64,000 bases of DNA from positions 174,606 through 238,605 of the forward strand of contig NZ_MUGW01000017.1 in the NCBI RefSeq assembly GCF_002217285.1, in the 5' to 3' direction. Both the position numbers and the translations under genes were made by a program. Under the pieces are notes generated by a model. The model was not told the DNA's origin. It saw nothing but the letters and a program-made list of their open reading frames with translations, and did no database searches. Within the stretch, counting starts at the first letter, position 1. Each line of letters opens with the position of its first letter. Positions 28,489-37,567 of the stretch are shown in pieces. This stretch comes from Flavobacterium hercynium (GTDB lineage: Bacteria > Bacteroidota > Bacteroidia > Flavobacteriales > Flavobacteriaceae).

Positions 28489-29403
28489 TTATAAAATCAT
28501 TTCCTTGTAAGAAAGGATTGTTTTATACCCTTTTGATTCAAAATATTCCTTCGGATTTTCTTTTGAAATCACCATTACAAAGTCTCCCCCCCAAGCCCCA
28601 AGACTTTTTACTTCTCCATCAAAATCTGAAAATGATATTTCTTTGATGGTTTTCATTTTCAGGATGTTACTTAATTGTGTTTCATGGTTTTTGATTGCAA
28701 TTGCAAATTCGCTGTCTGTTTTAGCGTTTAAAAGAGCATCAGTGATTTTATTATTAGCAATGATACTTTCTGATAGTTTTTCGTTTTTGTTGTCGTAATA
28801 AGCTTTTATCGCATTTTTGCTGTTTTGCTTTTTATTTAAATAAACAAAATAAATACTATCTTTAAAGTCAGGATCAAATGTAACAACTTCTATTACAGGT
28901 TGTTTTTCTTCTAAACGATATGTAATTGGAGTGTTGTTTTGTGCACAGGCAATATCATAACCGCTGCCGCCAAAACTATTTTTAAGTAAGGTAAAAGCAT
29001 CGATTTGTGTCCATTGTGCAATATTATTTATTAAGGTCGATGATGTGCCCAATCCCCAGTTTTTAGGAAATGTAAGATGTGTGCTTACATTATATCCTTC
29101 TGCATTATTTATGAAGTCAGGATTTAAGAGATATGCTTCGTGTAGTATATTTATTAAAGTTGCTTTTACAGTGTTTGGATCTGTCTGAATATTATTTACT
29201 ATCTCAGAAAATTGTACAGTGTCTTCAAACCAGACTTCGTTGTCATAATCAAAACTTTTCCATTTGATTTCTTTGTTCGAACTGTTTTCTACAACTAAAT
29301 TCTGACCTGTTTTTGTTGGTAAAGCAAATGCTTTTGCACCATCTAAAACCAGATATTCACCAGTGATTAATAATTTACCGTTACTGTAAAATGTTGTTTT
29401 CAT
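28489..29403 (-). CDS. GHMP kinase, GYDIA family (probable mevalonate-pathway kinase)
   Basis: This cytosolic GHMP-superfamily kinase has about 304 residues. The P-loop-like GLGTSSTLIN motif and the SGGSGYDIA-type motif (FGGSGYDIACAQ) are clear. The latter defines the GYDIA group of Bacteroidota kinases. The start at 29403 (MKTTFYSNGKLLITGEYLVL) begins with the conserved GEY/LVL segment; an ATG at 29436 would include repeat DNA. It lies downstream of class II HMG-CoA reductase on the same strand, which suggests it phosphorylates mevalonate or a later intermediate. Which step it catalyses is not established from sequence. Confidence 0.85.
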   Translation of the reverse strand: MKTTFYSNGKLLITGEYLVLDGAKAFALPTKTGQNLVVENSSNKEIKWKSFDYDNEVWFEDTVQFSEIVNNIQTDPNTVKATLINILHEAYLLNPDFINNAEGYNVSTHLTFPKNWGLGTSSTLINNIAQWTQIDAFTLLKNSFGGSGYDIACAQNNTPITYRLEEKQPVIEVVTFDPDFKDSIYFVYLNKKQNSKNAIKAYYDNKNEKLSESIIANNKITDALLNAKTDSEFAIAIKNHETQLSNILKMKTIKEISFSDFDGEVKSLGAWGGDFVMVISKENPKEYFESKGYKTILSYKEMIL

Positions 29404-29414
29404 TCTGTTGTTTT

Positions 29415-29503
29415 TTAGCCCCGATGGGAATGGCATCCTTTTATGACTTCCGATGAATATCGGGGAGTCATAAAAGATACAATGGACAGCGGGAATAGCT
29501 CCA
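29415..29503. repeat. Structured interspersed repeat with long hairpin
   Basis: The whole gap between the kinase and HMG-CoA reductase is one folded element. An inner hairpin pairs CTTTTATGACTTCCGAT (29438-29454) with ATCGGGGAGTCATAAAAG (29459-29476), one base bulged, with a GAAT loop. Outer blocks AGCCCCG (29417-29423) and CGGG-AATAGCT (29490-29500) can pair as a lower stem around an internal loop. The block order (tagccccgat, atcctttt, hairpin, aaaagat, gcgggaatagctcc) matches an intergenic element I recall from many Flavobacteriaceae. The copy number must be checked. Confidence 0.7.
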
Positions 29504-29505
29504 AA

Positions 29506-30819
29506 TTATTTTCTTAAGCTTTCAATAAATTCTACTACCGCACTGTGTGAGATTGTATTTTTCTTGAAATGATGTTTTATTTGTTGGCGCTCTTCTGTGG
29601 TTGCTTCAAATTGGTTAAGGATGTTGTTTAAGTGCATTTTCATGTGTCCTTCCTGAATTCCGGTGGTAGTTAGAGAACGTAAGGCAGCGAAGTTTTGTGC
29701 TAGTCCTGCAACTGCAACAATTTGCATTAATTCAGCAGCAGAAGGTTTTTCGAGTATTTCTAAACACAATTTTACTAAGGGGTGCAAAGAAGTCAATCCG
29801 CCTACGGTTCCTAATGCTAGCGGAATTTCAAGCCAGAATGTAAAAATTCCGTTTTCGATTTTGGCATGTGATAAGCTGGCATACTGACCATTTTTTGAGG
29901 CATAAGCGTGAATTCCTGCTTCTACGGCTCTAAAATCATTTCCGGTTGCGAGAATTACTGCATCAACACCGTTCATAATTCCTTTGTTGTGTGTTACGGC
30001 TCTAAAAGGTTCTACTTCTGCAATCTGAACGGCCTGAACAAAGCGTTCTGCAAAATCTTGAGGATTTTGAATATGTTTTTCAGCCAAATCTTCAATTGGA
30101 CATGAAACTTCGGCTCTGACAATGCAATTTGGAACATAATTAGACAAGATGCTCATAATTACTTTGACGTTTTCATTTTCAGAAAACAATTCAGAATGCT
30201 CAAATTCTTCTTTTAGAGTAGTTGCAAATTGTTCTAGGCATGAGTTTATGAAATTAGCACCCATGCTGTCTTTGGTTTCAAAAGTGGCATGAAGCTGAAA
30301 ATAGTTATCAAGTAAATTTCTCTTATCTTTTAGCTGGATGTCTAAAATTCCGCCACCACGTTGTTGCATGTTTTTGGTAATGCTCTGTGTGTCTGAGAAA
30401 AATTTTGGCTTTATTAGGTCAAAAAAGGCTTGAAGTTTTTCGGCTTCACCAGCAAAAGTAAAATGGACTTGTCCTATTTTTTCAGTGTCGATTACGGTAG
30501 CTTTAAATCCGCCGCGAGTTGCCCAATATTTTGCTGATTTTGAAGCCGCAGCAACTACAGAACTCTCCTCAATAGCCATTGGAATGGTTTTGTAATGTCC
30601 ATTTATGAGAAAATTCGGAGCTACACCAAGAGGAATATACAAATTAGTAATAGTGTTTTCTATGAATTCATCATGAAGCTGTTGAAGCTTTTCGTCTGAA
30701 TTCCAGTAATTTCTTATTATTTTAAGTGCATCTTCAGGGGTAGAAAAGTAAGTTTCTGCGATCCAGTTTGTCTTTTCTTTTTTGGATAATTTAGAAAATC
30801 CGGCAACGGCGTTGTTCAT
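29506..30819 (-). CDS. Hydroxymethylglutaryl-CoA reductase, class II
   Basis: This enzyme reduces HMG-CoA to mevalonate (or the reverse), committing carbon to isoprenoids by the mevalonate pathway. The 437-residue protein has all four catalytic residues at class II spacing: E84 in MAIEES, K279 in HNKG, D295 in GNDFRA and H392 in EGHMKMH, close to E83/K267/D283/H381 of the Pseudomonas mevalonii enzyme. The dimerisation motif ENTITNLYIPLG is at 54-65 and GTVGG is at 337-341. Class II enzymes are often labelled degradative, but with a linked GHMP kinase a biosynthetic role is more likely. A promoter lies directly upstream. Confidence 0.93.
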   Translation of the reverse strand: MNNAVAGFSKLSKKEKTNWIAETYFSTPEDALKIIRNYWNSDEKLQQLHDEFIENTITNLYIPLGVAPNFLINGHYKTIPMAIEESSVVAAASKSAKYWATRGGFKATVIDTEKIGQVHFTFAGEAEKLQAFFDLIKPKFFSDTQSITKNMQQRGGGILDIQLKDKRNLLDNYFQLHATFETKDSMGANFINSCLEQFATTLKEEFEHSELFSENENVKVIMSILSNYVPNCIVRAEVSCPIEDLAEKHIQNPQDFAERFVQAVQIAEVEPFRAVTHNKGIMNGVDAVILATGNDFRAVEAGIHAYASKNGQYASLSHAKIENGIFTFWLEIPLALGTVGGLTSLHPLVKLCLEILEKPSAAELMQIVAVAGLAQNFAALRSLTTTGIQEGHMKMHLNNILNQFEATTEERQQIKHHFKKNTISHSAVVEFIESLRK

Positions 30820-30848
30820 TCTCAGTATATTAAATAATATTGTTGCTA

Positions 30849-30880
30849 CAAAGATATTAATTTAAGAGTTTTGTTTACAA
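30849..30880 (-). promoter_or_regulatory. HMG-CoA reductase promoter
   Basis: On the minus strand TTG (30880-30878), a 21-base spacer and TATCTTTG (30856-30849) match the Bacteroidota consensus. The leader to the ATG at 30819 would be about 24 bases. Confidence 0.68.
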
Positions 30881-31002
30881 TCTATTTGTAATTTGAAAAT
30901 CACGCAAACGTTATTTTTTTTGATTTTTAACACTTAAAATGTGTAATATGTTTATTTTTTTTACTAAAATTGGGGTCTTTTTTATATTTAAATTAATTCT
31001 CA

Positions 31003-33174
31003 ATGAATACAAGTAAAATTACTTTAATGTTTTTGTTTTTTGTTGCTGTCGTTTCTGGCCAACAGAAAATTACTATCGAAAATATTTATGGCGGGACATT
31101 TCGTGCTAAAGGAATGGACGAGTTGCAATCTTTGAAGAATACAAACCAATATACGGTCTTAAATGTCGATATGGCAAGCAGGACGATGCAGATTGATTTG
31201 TATGATTTTGCAACGTTAAAGAAAGTATCGAATTTGATTGATACTAAAAATCATAAGGAACTTGAAGATGGTATCGATAGTTATACTTTTGATGCTTCAG
31301 AAAAGAAAATTTTAATAGCTTGTAATTCAAAGAAAATATTTCGTCACTCTTTTACGGCAGATTATTTTTTATATGATATAGCTTCTAAATCCTTAACGAA
31401 GCTTTTTGATTTCCAGATTCAGGAACCAACTTTTTCACCTGATGGAACTAAAATAGCGTACGCAAGAGAGAATAACTTATACGTTTATAATGTAGCTTCT
31501 AAAGCTTCTACGGCAATAACTACAGACGGAAAGAAAAATTCGATTATAAATGGTATTACGGACTGGGTTTATGAAGAAGAGTTTGCTTTCGTTAAAGCAT
31601 TTGACTGGAGTAAAGACAGTAAAAAAGTAGCTTACATTCGTTTTGATGAAAGTGCAGTTCCGGAATTTTCAATGTCAATTTTCAAGAAAGATTTATACCC
31701 GACAATTGACACCTTTAAATATCCTAAAGCAGGAGAAAAAAATGCAATAGTTTCTTTACACCTTTATGATGTTGCTGCAAATGCTGTTAAAAAAGTTGAT
31801 TTGGGAAATTATAACGATTTTTACATTGCCAGAATTAAATGGACAAATGATAGCAATATTTTATCAGCACAGGTTTTAAACCGTCATCAGGATAATCTTG
31901 ATTTGTTATTTGTAGACGGAACAACAGCTGTTGCTAAAGTTGTTTTAAATGAAAAAGACAAAGCTTATGTTGACGTTACAGATAACTTAACATTTTTAAA
32001 AGACAATAGCTTTATCTGGACAAGTGAAAAAGATGGTTTTAATCATATCTATGTTTATGATAAAACAGGAAAACTTAAAAATCAGGTAACGAAAGGAAAC
32101 TGGGAAGTAGTTTCTTATTACGGTTTTGATGAGAAAACAAAAACTATTTTCTACCAATCTACAGAAAATGGATCAATCAATAGAGATGTTTACCGCATCG
32201 CATTAGACGGTAAAAACAAAGTTCGTTTATCTAAAAATATTGGAACAAACGCTGCAACTTTAAGCCCTGATTTCAAATACTACATCAATACATTCTCAAG
32301 TGCTTCTCAACCTACTACTTATACGTTGAATGAAGCGAAAGCAGGAAAAGAAATTCAGGTTATAGAAAACAACCAGGCTCTTGCTGAAAAATTAAAAGCT
32401 TATAATTTACCAAAAAAAGAATTTTTTGTTTTGAAAACGGCAAAAGGTCACGATCTTAATGCGTGGATTTTGAAACCGGTAGATTTTGATCCTTCTAAAA
32501 AATATCCTGTATTTATGTTTCAATACTCTGGACCAGGATCACAACAAGTTGCGGATAGCTGGATAAACAGCAATGATTATTGGTTTGCGTCTCTTACGCA
32601 GCAAGGTTATATTGTAGCTTGTGTTGATGGTAGAGGAACAGGATACAAAGGTGCTGACTTTAAAAAAGTAACTCAAAAAGAATTAGGAAAATACGAGGTA
32701 GAAGATCAGATTGATGCTGCTAAAGTAATTGGTGCTTATTCTTATGTTGATGCAGCAAGAATTGGAATCTTTGGATGGAGTTATGGTGGATTTATGGCTT
32801 CGAACTGTATTTTTCAGGGAAGCGATGTGTTTAAAATGGCAATAGCTGTTGCACCTGTAACTAACTGGCGTTTTTATGATAGCGTATATACAGAAAGATA
32901 CATGCAGACTCCACAGGAAAATGCAAGCGGTTATGACCAAAATTCTCCGATTAATCACGTTGATAAATTAAAAGGTAAGTTTTTATTAGTTCATGGTTCA
33001 GCTGATGACAATGTTCACTTACAAAACTCAATGCAAATGATGGAAGCATTGGTTCAGGCAAATAAACAGTTTGATACTCATATCTATACAGATAGAGATC
33101 ACGGTATTTACGGTGGGAAAACGAGAATTCACCTTTACAATAAAATGACTAACTTTATCAAGGAAAATTTATAA
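31003..33174 (+). CDS. Dipeptidyl peptidase IV (S9B) family exported protease
   Basis: This 723-residue serine peptidase releases X-Pro (or X-Ala) dipeptides from peptide N-termini. A signal peptide (1-19) precedes a beta-propeller (about 45-480, FSPDGTKIAYARENN-type blades) and an alpha/beta-hydrolase domain. The catalytic triad is S593 in GWSYGG, D668 (or D669) in GSADDN and H700 in DRDHG. The EE motif that binds the substrate amino terminus is visible in YEEEFAF. Without a lipobox or anchor it should be periplasmic or secreted. Two POT transporters follow, so the three genes can trim and import di- and tripeptides. Confidence 0.93.
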   Translation: MNTSKITLMFLFFVAVVSGQQKITIENIYGGTFRAKGMDELQSLKNTNQYTVLNVDMASRTMQIDLYDFATLKKVSNLIDTKNHKELEDGIDSYTFDASEKKILIACNSKKIFRHSFTADYFLYDIASKSLTKLFDFQIQEPTFSPDGTKIAYARENNLYVYNVASKASTAITTDGKKNSIINGITDWVYEEEFAFVKAFDWSKDSKKVAYIRFDESAVPEFSMSIFKKDLYPTIDTFKYPKAGEKNAIVSLHLYDVAANAVKKVDLGNYNDFYIARIKWTNDSNILSAQVLNRHQDNLDLLFVDGTTAVAKVVLNEKDKAYVDVTDNLTFLKDNSFIWTSEKDGFNHIYVYDKTGKLKNQVTKGNWEVVSYYGFDEKTKTIFYQSTENGSINRDVYRIALDGKNKVRLSKNIGTNAATLSPDFKYYINTFSSASQPTTYTLNEAKAGKEIQVIENNQALAEKLKAYNLPKKEFFVLKTAKGHDLNAWILKPVDFDPSKKYPVFMFQYSGPGSQQVADSWINSNDYWFASLTQQGYIVACVDGRGTGYKGADFKKVTQKELGKYEVEDQIDAAKVIGAYSYVDAARIGIFGWSYGGFMASNCIFQGSDVFKMAIAVAPVTNWRFYDSVYTERYMQTPQENASGYDQNSPINHVDKLKGKFLLVHGSADDNVHLQNSMQMMEALVQANKQFDTHIYTDRDHGIYGGKTRIHLYNKMTNFIKENL

Positions 33175-33201
33175 AACAACTTTATCAACTTTAAATAAAT
33201 A

Positions 33202-34887
33202 ATGAATAATATGGAAGGAACTCAAGTGAAAACAGCGCATCCTAAAGGACTGTGGGTTTTGTTTGGAACGGAGATGTGGGAGCGGTTCAATTTTTATGGA
33301 ATGCGGGCTTTATTGACTTTATTTCTTGTAAACTCATTATTAATGAAAGAAGAAGAAGCTTCGTTGATTTACGGAGGTTTTCTTGGACTTTGTTATTTAA
33401 CTCCAATGTTGGGAGGCTTTGTTGCCGATCGTTTCTTAGGAAATAGAAATTGTATCCTCTTGGGTGGATTATTAATGGCTATTGGTCAATTATTATTATT
33501 TACAAGCGGTAGTATTTTTGAAGGCAACTTAGGTTTTGCTAAAATCATTATGTACTGCGGTTTAGGAGTAATTGTTTTTGGTAATGGATTTTTTAAACCA
33601 AACATTTCAAGTATGGTTGGAAGTTTGTATCCAAAACAGGAAAAAACAAAATTAGATACTGCTTTTACGATTTTCTACATGGGGATTAACATTGGTGCTT
33701 TCTTAGGGCAATCAATTTGTCCATTGTTAGGAGATGTTAGAGATACTGGAGGAATTAGAGATATTCACGCTTTCAGATGGGGATTTTTAGCAGCTTCTGG
33801 TGCTATGTTTATAGGAACAGTTTTGTTCTATATTTTAAAAAACAAGTATGTAGTTTCTCCGGAAGGAAGACCATTAGGAGGCTTGCCTTCTAAAAATGTA
33901 GCGGCAGATTTTGAAGAAGGAGAAGCGCAAAAAGCAAACTTCTCTACTAAAGCATTGACAGTTGCAGGTATTGCATTTGTGGCTTTAGGGTTCTTTTTTC
34001 ACTACGTAGTAGGTCAAAATTTAATATACACATTAATCTACTCAAGCGGTGTTGCTTTAGCAGGATTAATTGTTTCTGATACTTCATTAACTAAAATAGA
34101 AAGAGATAGAATTATAGTAATCTATATCGTGTCTTTCTTCATTATTTTCTTTTGGGCTGCTTTCGAACAAGCAGGTTCATCATTAACTTTTATTGCAGAT
34201 AATCAAACAGACAGAAATTTCTTTGGCTGGCAAATGCCTCCATCAATGGTTCAGATTTTTAATGGACTTTTTGTGGTTGTTTTAGCGGTACCTTTTAGTA
34301 TTCTTTGGGATTCTTTAAGAGCAAAAGATAAAGAACCAATTTCTCCGGTTAAATTAGCAATTGGTTTAGTTATTATTACCATAAGTTTCTTCATGATTGC
34401 AACTCAGGTTTCTTATATCGGAACTTCAGGATTGTTATTGGTTAAATGGCTTATTTTGTTGTATTTCTTAAATACATGTGCTGAGTTGTGTTTGTCTCCA
34501 ATTGGATTATCTCTTGTTGGAAAATTATCTCCAAAACGTTTTGCATCATTATTATACGGAGTATTTTTCTTGTCTAATGCATCTGGTTATGCATTAGGAG
34601 GAACTTTAGGTTCTATTTTACCGGCAACAGGTGATAAATACAAAAAAGCACAAGAACTAGGTATAGATTTACAAGCAGTTTTAGATAAAACAACGACTTT
34701 AACAGAGGATCAGGTTAAATTATTAGACCATCATCAAATTAGCGATCATTATCCTGAATTTGCTGGTTTTGTAATTCATAATTTATATGAATTCTTTATG
34801 GTGTTCGTTGTTCTGACAGGACTTGCAGCTATATTGTTGTTTGCTTTGACGCCATTATTGAAAAAAATGATGCACGGAGTTCGATAA
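33202..34887 (+). CDS. POT/PTR2 family proton-coupled oligopeptide transporter
   Basis: This 561-residue inner-membrane symporter takes up di- and tripeptides with protons. The POT signature EMWERFNFYGMRA (ExxERFxYYG type) is at about 24-36, and the second motif FYMGINIGAFLG is near 163. About fourteen helices are predicted. A second initiator at codon 4 (MEGTQ) is possible. It begins 27 bases after dipeptidyl peptidase IV and is followed 1 base later by a paralogue, so the three genes are almost certainly one operon. Confidence 0.92.
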   Translation: MNNMEGTQVKTAHPKGLWVLFGTEMWERFNFYGMRALLTLFLVNSLLMKEEEASLIYGGFLGLCYLTPMLGGFVADRFLGNRNCILLGGLLMAIGQLLLFTSGSIFEGNLGFAKIIMYCGLGVIVFGNGFFKPNISSMVGSLYPKQEKTKLDTAFTIFYMGINIGAFLGQSICPLLGDVRDTGGIRDIHAFRWGFLAASGAMFIGTVLFYILKNKYVVSPEGRPLGGLPSKNVAADFEEGEAQKANFSTKALTVAGIAFVALGFFFHYVVGQNLIYTLIYSSGVALAGLIVSDTSLTKIERDRIIVIYIVSFFIIFFWAAFEQAGSSLTFIADNQTDRNFFGWQMPPSMVQIFNGLFVVVLAVPFSILWDSLRAKDKEPISPVKLAIGLVIITISFFMIATQVSYIGTSGLLLVKWLILLYFLNTCAELCLSPIGLSLVGKLSPKRFASLLYGVFFLSNASGYALGGTLGSILPATGDKYKKAQELGIDLQAVLDKTTTLTEDQVKLLDHHQISDHYPEFAGFVIHNLYEFFMVFVVLTGLAAILLFALTPLLKKMMHGVR

Positions 34888-34888
34888 T

Positions 34889-36373
34889 ATGGAAAAGAAT
34901 TTAACTTTAGAAGAAATTCAGGATTTTAAAGGCAAATACCCTAAGCAATTATGGTATTTGTTTTTAGTTGAAATGTGGGAACGTTTTTGTTTTTACGGAA
35001 TGAGAGGTGTTTTGGCATTTTTCATGGTAGATCAATTAGGATTATTAGAAGGTAAAGCAAATCTTCAGTACGGAGCGATTCAAGCTTTTGTGTATGCTTT
35101 TACTTTTATTGGTGGAATTTTTGCCGATAAGATCCTTGGTTTTAAAAAATCGTTGCTTTTTGGTGGAATCGTTATGATTTTGGGGAATTTACTAATTGCG
35201 GCTTCTCCACATGATTTCTTTTATTACGGAATAACATTGTCTATTATTGGAACTGGTTTCTTTAAGCCAAATGTGTCTTCAATGGTAGGAGAGTTATATC
35301 ACGAAAATGATGGACGTAGAGATGCTGGTTACGGTATGTTTTATGCGGGTATTAATGTAGGTGGAATGTTGGGTGGTGCAATTCCAATTTATTTAGGAAA
35401 AAACTATTCATGGAGTTTGTGTTTTCTTTCTGCTGCTATAGTTATGATTGCAGGAGTTGTTACCTTTCTTCTGACTAAAAAACATTTAGCGCCAATTGGA
35501 AATTCTCCTCTTGTAAATCACACGCCTAAAAAACGTAATGCTTATGAAATAGCCGTTTATGCAGGATCGTTATTAGCAATACCATTGATTTATATTATGG
35601 TAATCAATTCTGATTTTACAGAATATTTCATGTATACAATAGGAGTGGTGGCATTAGGTTATTTCCTGTTTGAATTATTAAGGATAGAAGATAGGAAACA
35701 ACAGTATAAGCTGTTAGCTGCTTTTATTTTTATTTTTGGATATTTTATGTTTATGGCTATTTCTGAGCAGTCAGGAGGGTCACTTTCTTTATTTGCAAAA
35801 GACAACTTATCATCTGAATTATTGTCTTTTAATATTGATCCCAATGTGGTTAATAATAGTATAAATTCACTTTTTATTATCATCTTTAGTCCGTTAATAG
35901 GCTTGCTTTGGATTTTTCTATACAAGAAAAGAATTGAACCAAACACCGTTATTAAGTTTGGGTTCTCCTTTATACTTTTAGCTGCGGGATTTTTCATTTT
36001 TTACAGTGCAAGATTCTTTGTTGATGCTAATGGCTTGAGTTCGTTAAATGTTTTTGCATTAGGATATTTAGTTTACACACTTGGAGAGTTGTGTATTGGA
36101 CCAATTGGAATGTCAGTAATTACAAAATTATCACCAAAAAGATTATTTGGGATGATGATGGGATTGTGGTTCTTATCAAGTGCATTTGGTCAGTTTGCGG
36201 CAGGGAAACTTGGATCAGAAATGTCAAATGCGAATACAGGAACAACTTTGATGTCTAAGCTTATGGCGTATACAGATGGTTACTATCAGCTTGCATTGTA
36301 TTCTCTTATTGCAGGTATTGTTTTGATTGTTACGACTCCTTTAATTAAAAAATTAATGCAAGAAGTAAAGTAG
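34889..36373 (+). CDS. Second POT/PTR2 family oligopeptide transporter
   Basis: This 494-residue paralogue of the preceding gene has the same family signatures (EMWERFCFYGMRG at about 28-40; MFYAGINVGGMLG near 147) and about twelve to fourteen helices. It is shorter, mainly in the central loop and C-terminal region. The start lies 1 base after the first transporter's stop. The pair looks like an old tandem duplication, with divergence suggesting different peptide preferences. Confidence 0.92.
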   Translation: MEKNLTLEEIQDFKGKYPKQLWYLFLVEMWERFCFYGMRGVLAFFMVDQLGLLEGKANLQYGAIQAFVYAFTFIGGIFADKILGFKKSLLFGGIVMILGNLLIAASPHDFFYYGITLSIIGTGFFKPNVSSMVGELYHENDGRRDAGYGMFYAGINVGGMLGGAIPIYLGKNYSWSLCFLSAAIVMIAGVVTFLLTKKHLAPIGNSPLVNHTPKKRNAYEIAVYAGSLLAIPLIYIMVINSDFTEYFMYTIGVVALGYFLFELLRIEDRKQQYKLLAAFIFIFGYFMFMAISEQSGGSLSLFAKDNLSSELLSFNIDPNVVNNSINSLFIIIFSPLIGLLWIFLYKKRIEPNTVIKFGFSFILLAAGFFIFYSARFFVDANGLSSLNVFALGYLVYTLGELCIGPIGMSVITKLSPKRLFGMMMGLWFLSSAFGQFAAGKLGSEMSNANTGTTLMSKLMAYTDGYYQLALYSLIAGIVLIVTTPLIKKLMQEVK

Positions 36374-36380
36374 GCGACAT

Positions 36381-36408
36381 TTTGGAATCTAAATTTTGTT
36401 TAATTTTG
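36381..36408 (+). promoter_or_regulatory. Promoter of the first thioredoxin-like gene
   Basis: TTTG at 36381-36384 and TAATTTTG at 36401-36408 match the consensus with a slightly short 16-base spacer. The leader to the ATG at 36426 is about 12 bases and has no Shine-Dalgarno site. Confidence 0.55.
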
Positions 36409-36425
36409 GAAAAAATTTAATCAGC

Positions 36426-36893
36426 ATGAAAAAAATATTCTTAATTGCACTTTTTTTAGTTGGAGCATTTACCGTTGAAGCGCAAGAGTTAAAATGGTAT
36501 ACAGATGTAAAAGAAGCTGTTACTGTTAGTAATAAAGAAAAGAAACCAATGCTTCTTTTTTTTACAGGAAGTGATTGGTGTGGATGGTGCATTCGTTTGC
36601 AGAATGAAGTCTTGAAAACGGAAGAGTTTAAAAAATGGGCATCAGGGAATGTTGTTTTAGTTGAATTAGATTATCCAAGAAGAACAGCTCAGACTCCTGA
36701 ATTAAAAAATCAGAATAGTGAGTTACAGCAGGCTTTTGGAATTCAGGGATTTCCAACGATCTATTTTACAAGTGCTGAATCCAAAGATGGAAAAGTAAAT
36801 TTTAAAGGTTTAGGACAAACAGGATATGTGGCAGGTGGACCATCAGCTTGGTTAGCTGTCGCAGAAGGAATTGTTCATCCGAAGAAAATATAA
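36426..36893 (+). CDS. Exported thioredoxin-family protein with WCGWC active site
   Basis: This 155-residue periplasmic thiol oxidoreductase-like protein has a signal peptide (1-20, ending AQ) and a thioredoxin_7/DUF255-like fold. The active site is GSDWCGWCIRLQNEV (C52, C55), and the cis-proline segment is GIQGFPTIYF. I chose the ATG at 36426 because the signal peptide begins there and the promoter lies inside the upstream extension to 36396. Two paralogues without the cysteines follow downstream in tandem. It probably reduces or isomerises envelope disulfides; the partner is not known. Confidence 0.87.
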   Translation: MKKIFLIALFLVGAFTVEAQELKWYTDVKEAVTVSNKEKKPMLLFFTGSDWCGWCIRLQNEVLKTEEFKKWASGNVVLVELDYPRRTAQTPELKNQNSELQQAFGIQGFPTIYFTSAESKDGKVNFKGLGQTGYVAGGPSAWLAVAEGIVHPKKI

Positions 36894-36913
36894 TTACAAA
36901 ATAAAAGAATTTT

Positions 36914-36943
36914 AAAAATCCTTACAGAAATGTAAGGATTTTT
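36914..36943 (+). terminator. Terminator after the first thioredoxin-like gene
   Basis: AAAAATCCTTACA and TGTAAGGATTTTT form a perfect 13-bp stem with a GAAA tetraloop, followed by T residues, 20 bases after the stop codon. It makes the gene a monocistronic unit. Confidence 0.9.
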
Positions 36944-37047
36944 TTGTTTACAGATAGTAGTTGTAATAGGTATTTCTTTATTATTAGCATAATGATATTT
37001 TTATTAGTATAAAAAAACACATAATGTATTTTTTGTGCTAATAAAAA

Positions 37048-37077
37048 TTGGAAAATTAAAATATTATGTTAATTTCG
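37048..37077 (+). promoter_or_regulatory. Promoter of the second thioredoxin-like gene
   Basis: TTG at 37048-37050, a 19-base spacer and TAATTTCG at 37070-37077 give one mismatch to TAnnTTTG. The surrounding bases (TGTTAATTT, CTAACC) recur before the third paralogue. Confidence 0.5.
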
Positions 37078-37107
37078 TAAAGCTAATCTAACCAAAACCA
37101 AATTGAT

Positions 37108-37563
37108 ATGACTAAAAAACTACTTATCCTACTCTTCTTTTTTTGTTCATTTTTAATGCGTTCTCAAAATCTGGTTTGGAGAACCAATATGACCGATGCG
37201 ATTGCAATAAGTAACGAACTTCGTAAACCAATGCTAATTTTGTTTACAGCCACCGGAGTGCCGGATAATCTTCAAAACGAAATTTTCAAAACTCCTGATT
37301 TTGCTGTGTGGTCGCGAGATAATGTTGTTCTTGTGAAATTGGATTTATCTGATGTAAATGCATCTGATAGTGATAAAGAGCAAAATGTACGGCTAAAAAA
37401 TGCTTTTGGTGTTGTTGATTTGCCTGAAGTTTGTTATGCAAGTGCTTCCATCAGAAAAAGTAAAACGACATTTAGTGCATTAGGGAAAATTGCTTATAAA
37501 CCTGGAGGAGCAAAAGCATGGATATCGGAATCAAATGCTATTTTACATCCAGTTGAAGAATAA
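37108..37563 (+). CDS. Degenerate thioredoxin-like exported protein (no CXXC), copy 1
   Basis: This 151-residue paralogue of the preceding gene has a signal peptide (1-19, ending RSQ) and the same strand-helix order. Where the active protein has SDWCGWCIRLQNEV this one has TGVPDNLQNEI, three residues shorter and without either cysteine. The cis-proline region survives as VVDLPEVCYAS and gains a cysteine. It cannot carry out classical CXXC redox chemistry, so binding or chaperone-like use of the fold is more likely. It has its own promoter and hairpin terminator and is followed by a closely similar third copy. Confidence 0.8.
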   Translation: MTKKLLILLFFFCSFLMRSQNLVWRTNMTDAIAISNELRKPMLILFTATGVPDNLQNEIFKTPDFAVWSRDNVVLVKLDLSDVNASDSDKEQNVRLKNAFGVVDLPEVCYASASIRKSKTTFSALGKIAYKPGGAKAWISESNAILHPVEE

Positions 37564-37567
37564 AGTT

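Noticed and set aside
29506..30819. Degradative role of HMG-CoA reductase
   Set aside because: The name comes from the class II founding member that grows on mevalonate. No mevalonate catabolic neighbours are present and a GHMP kinase is linked, so synthesis is more likely.
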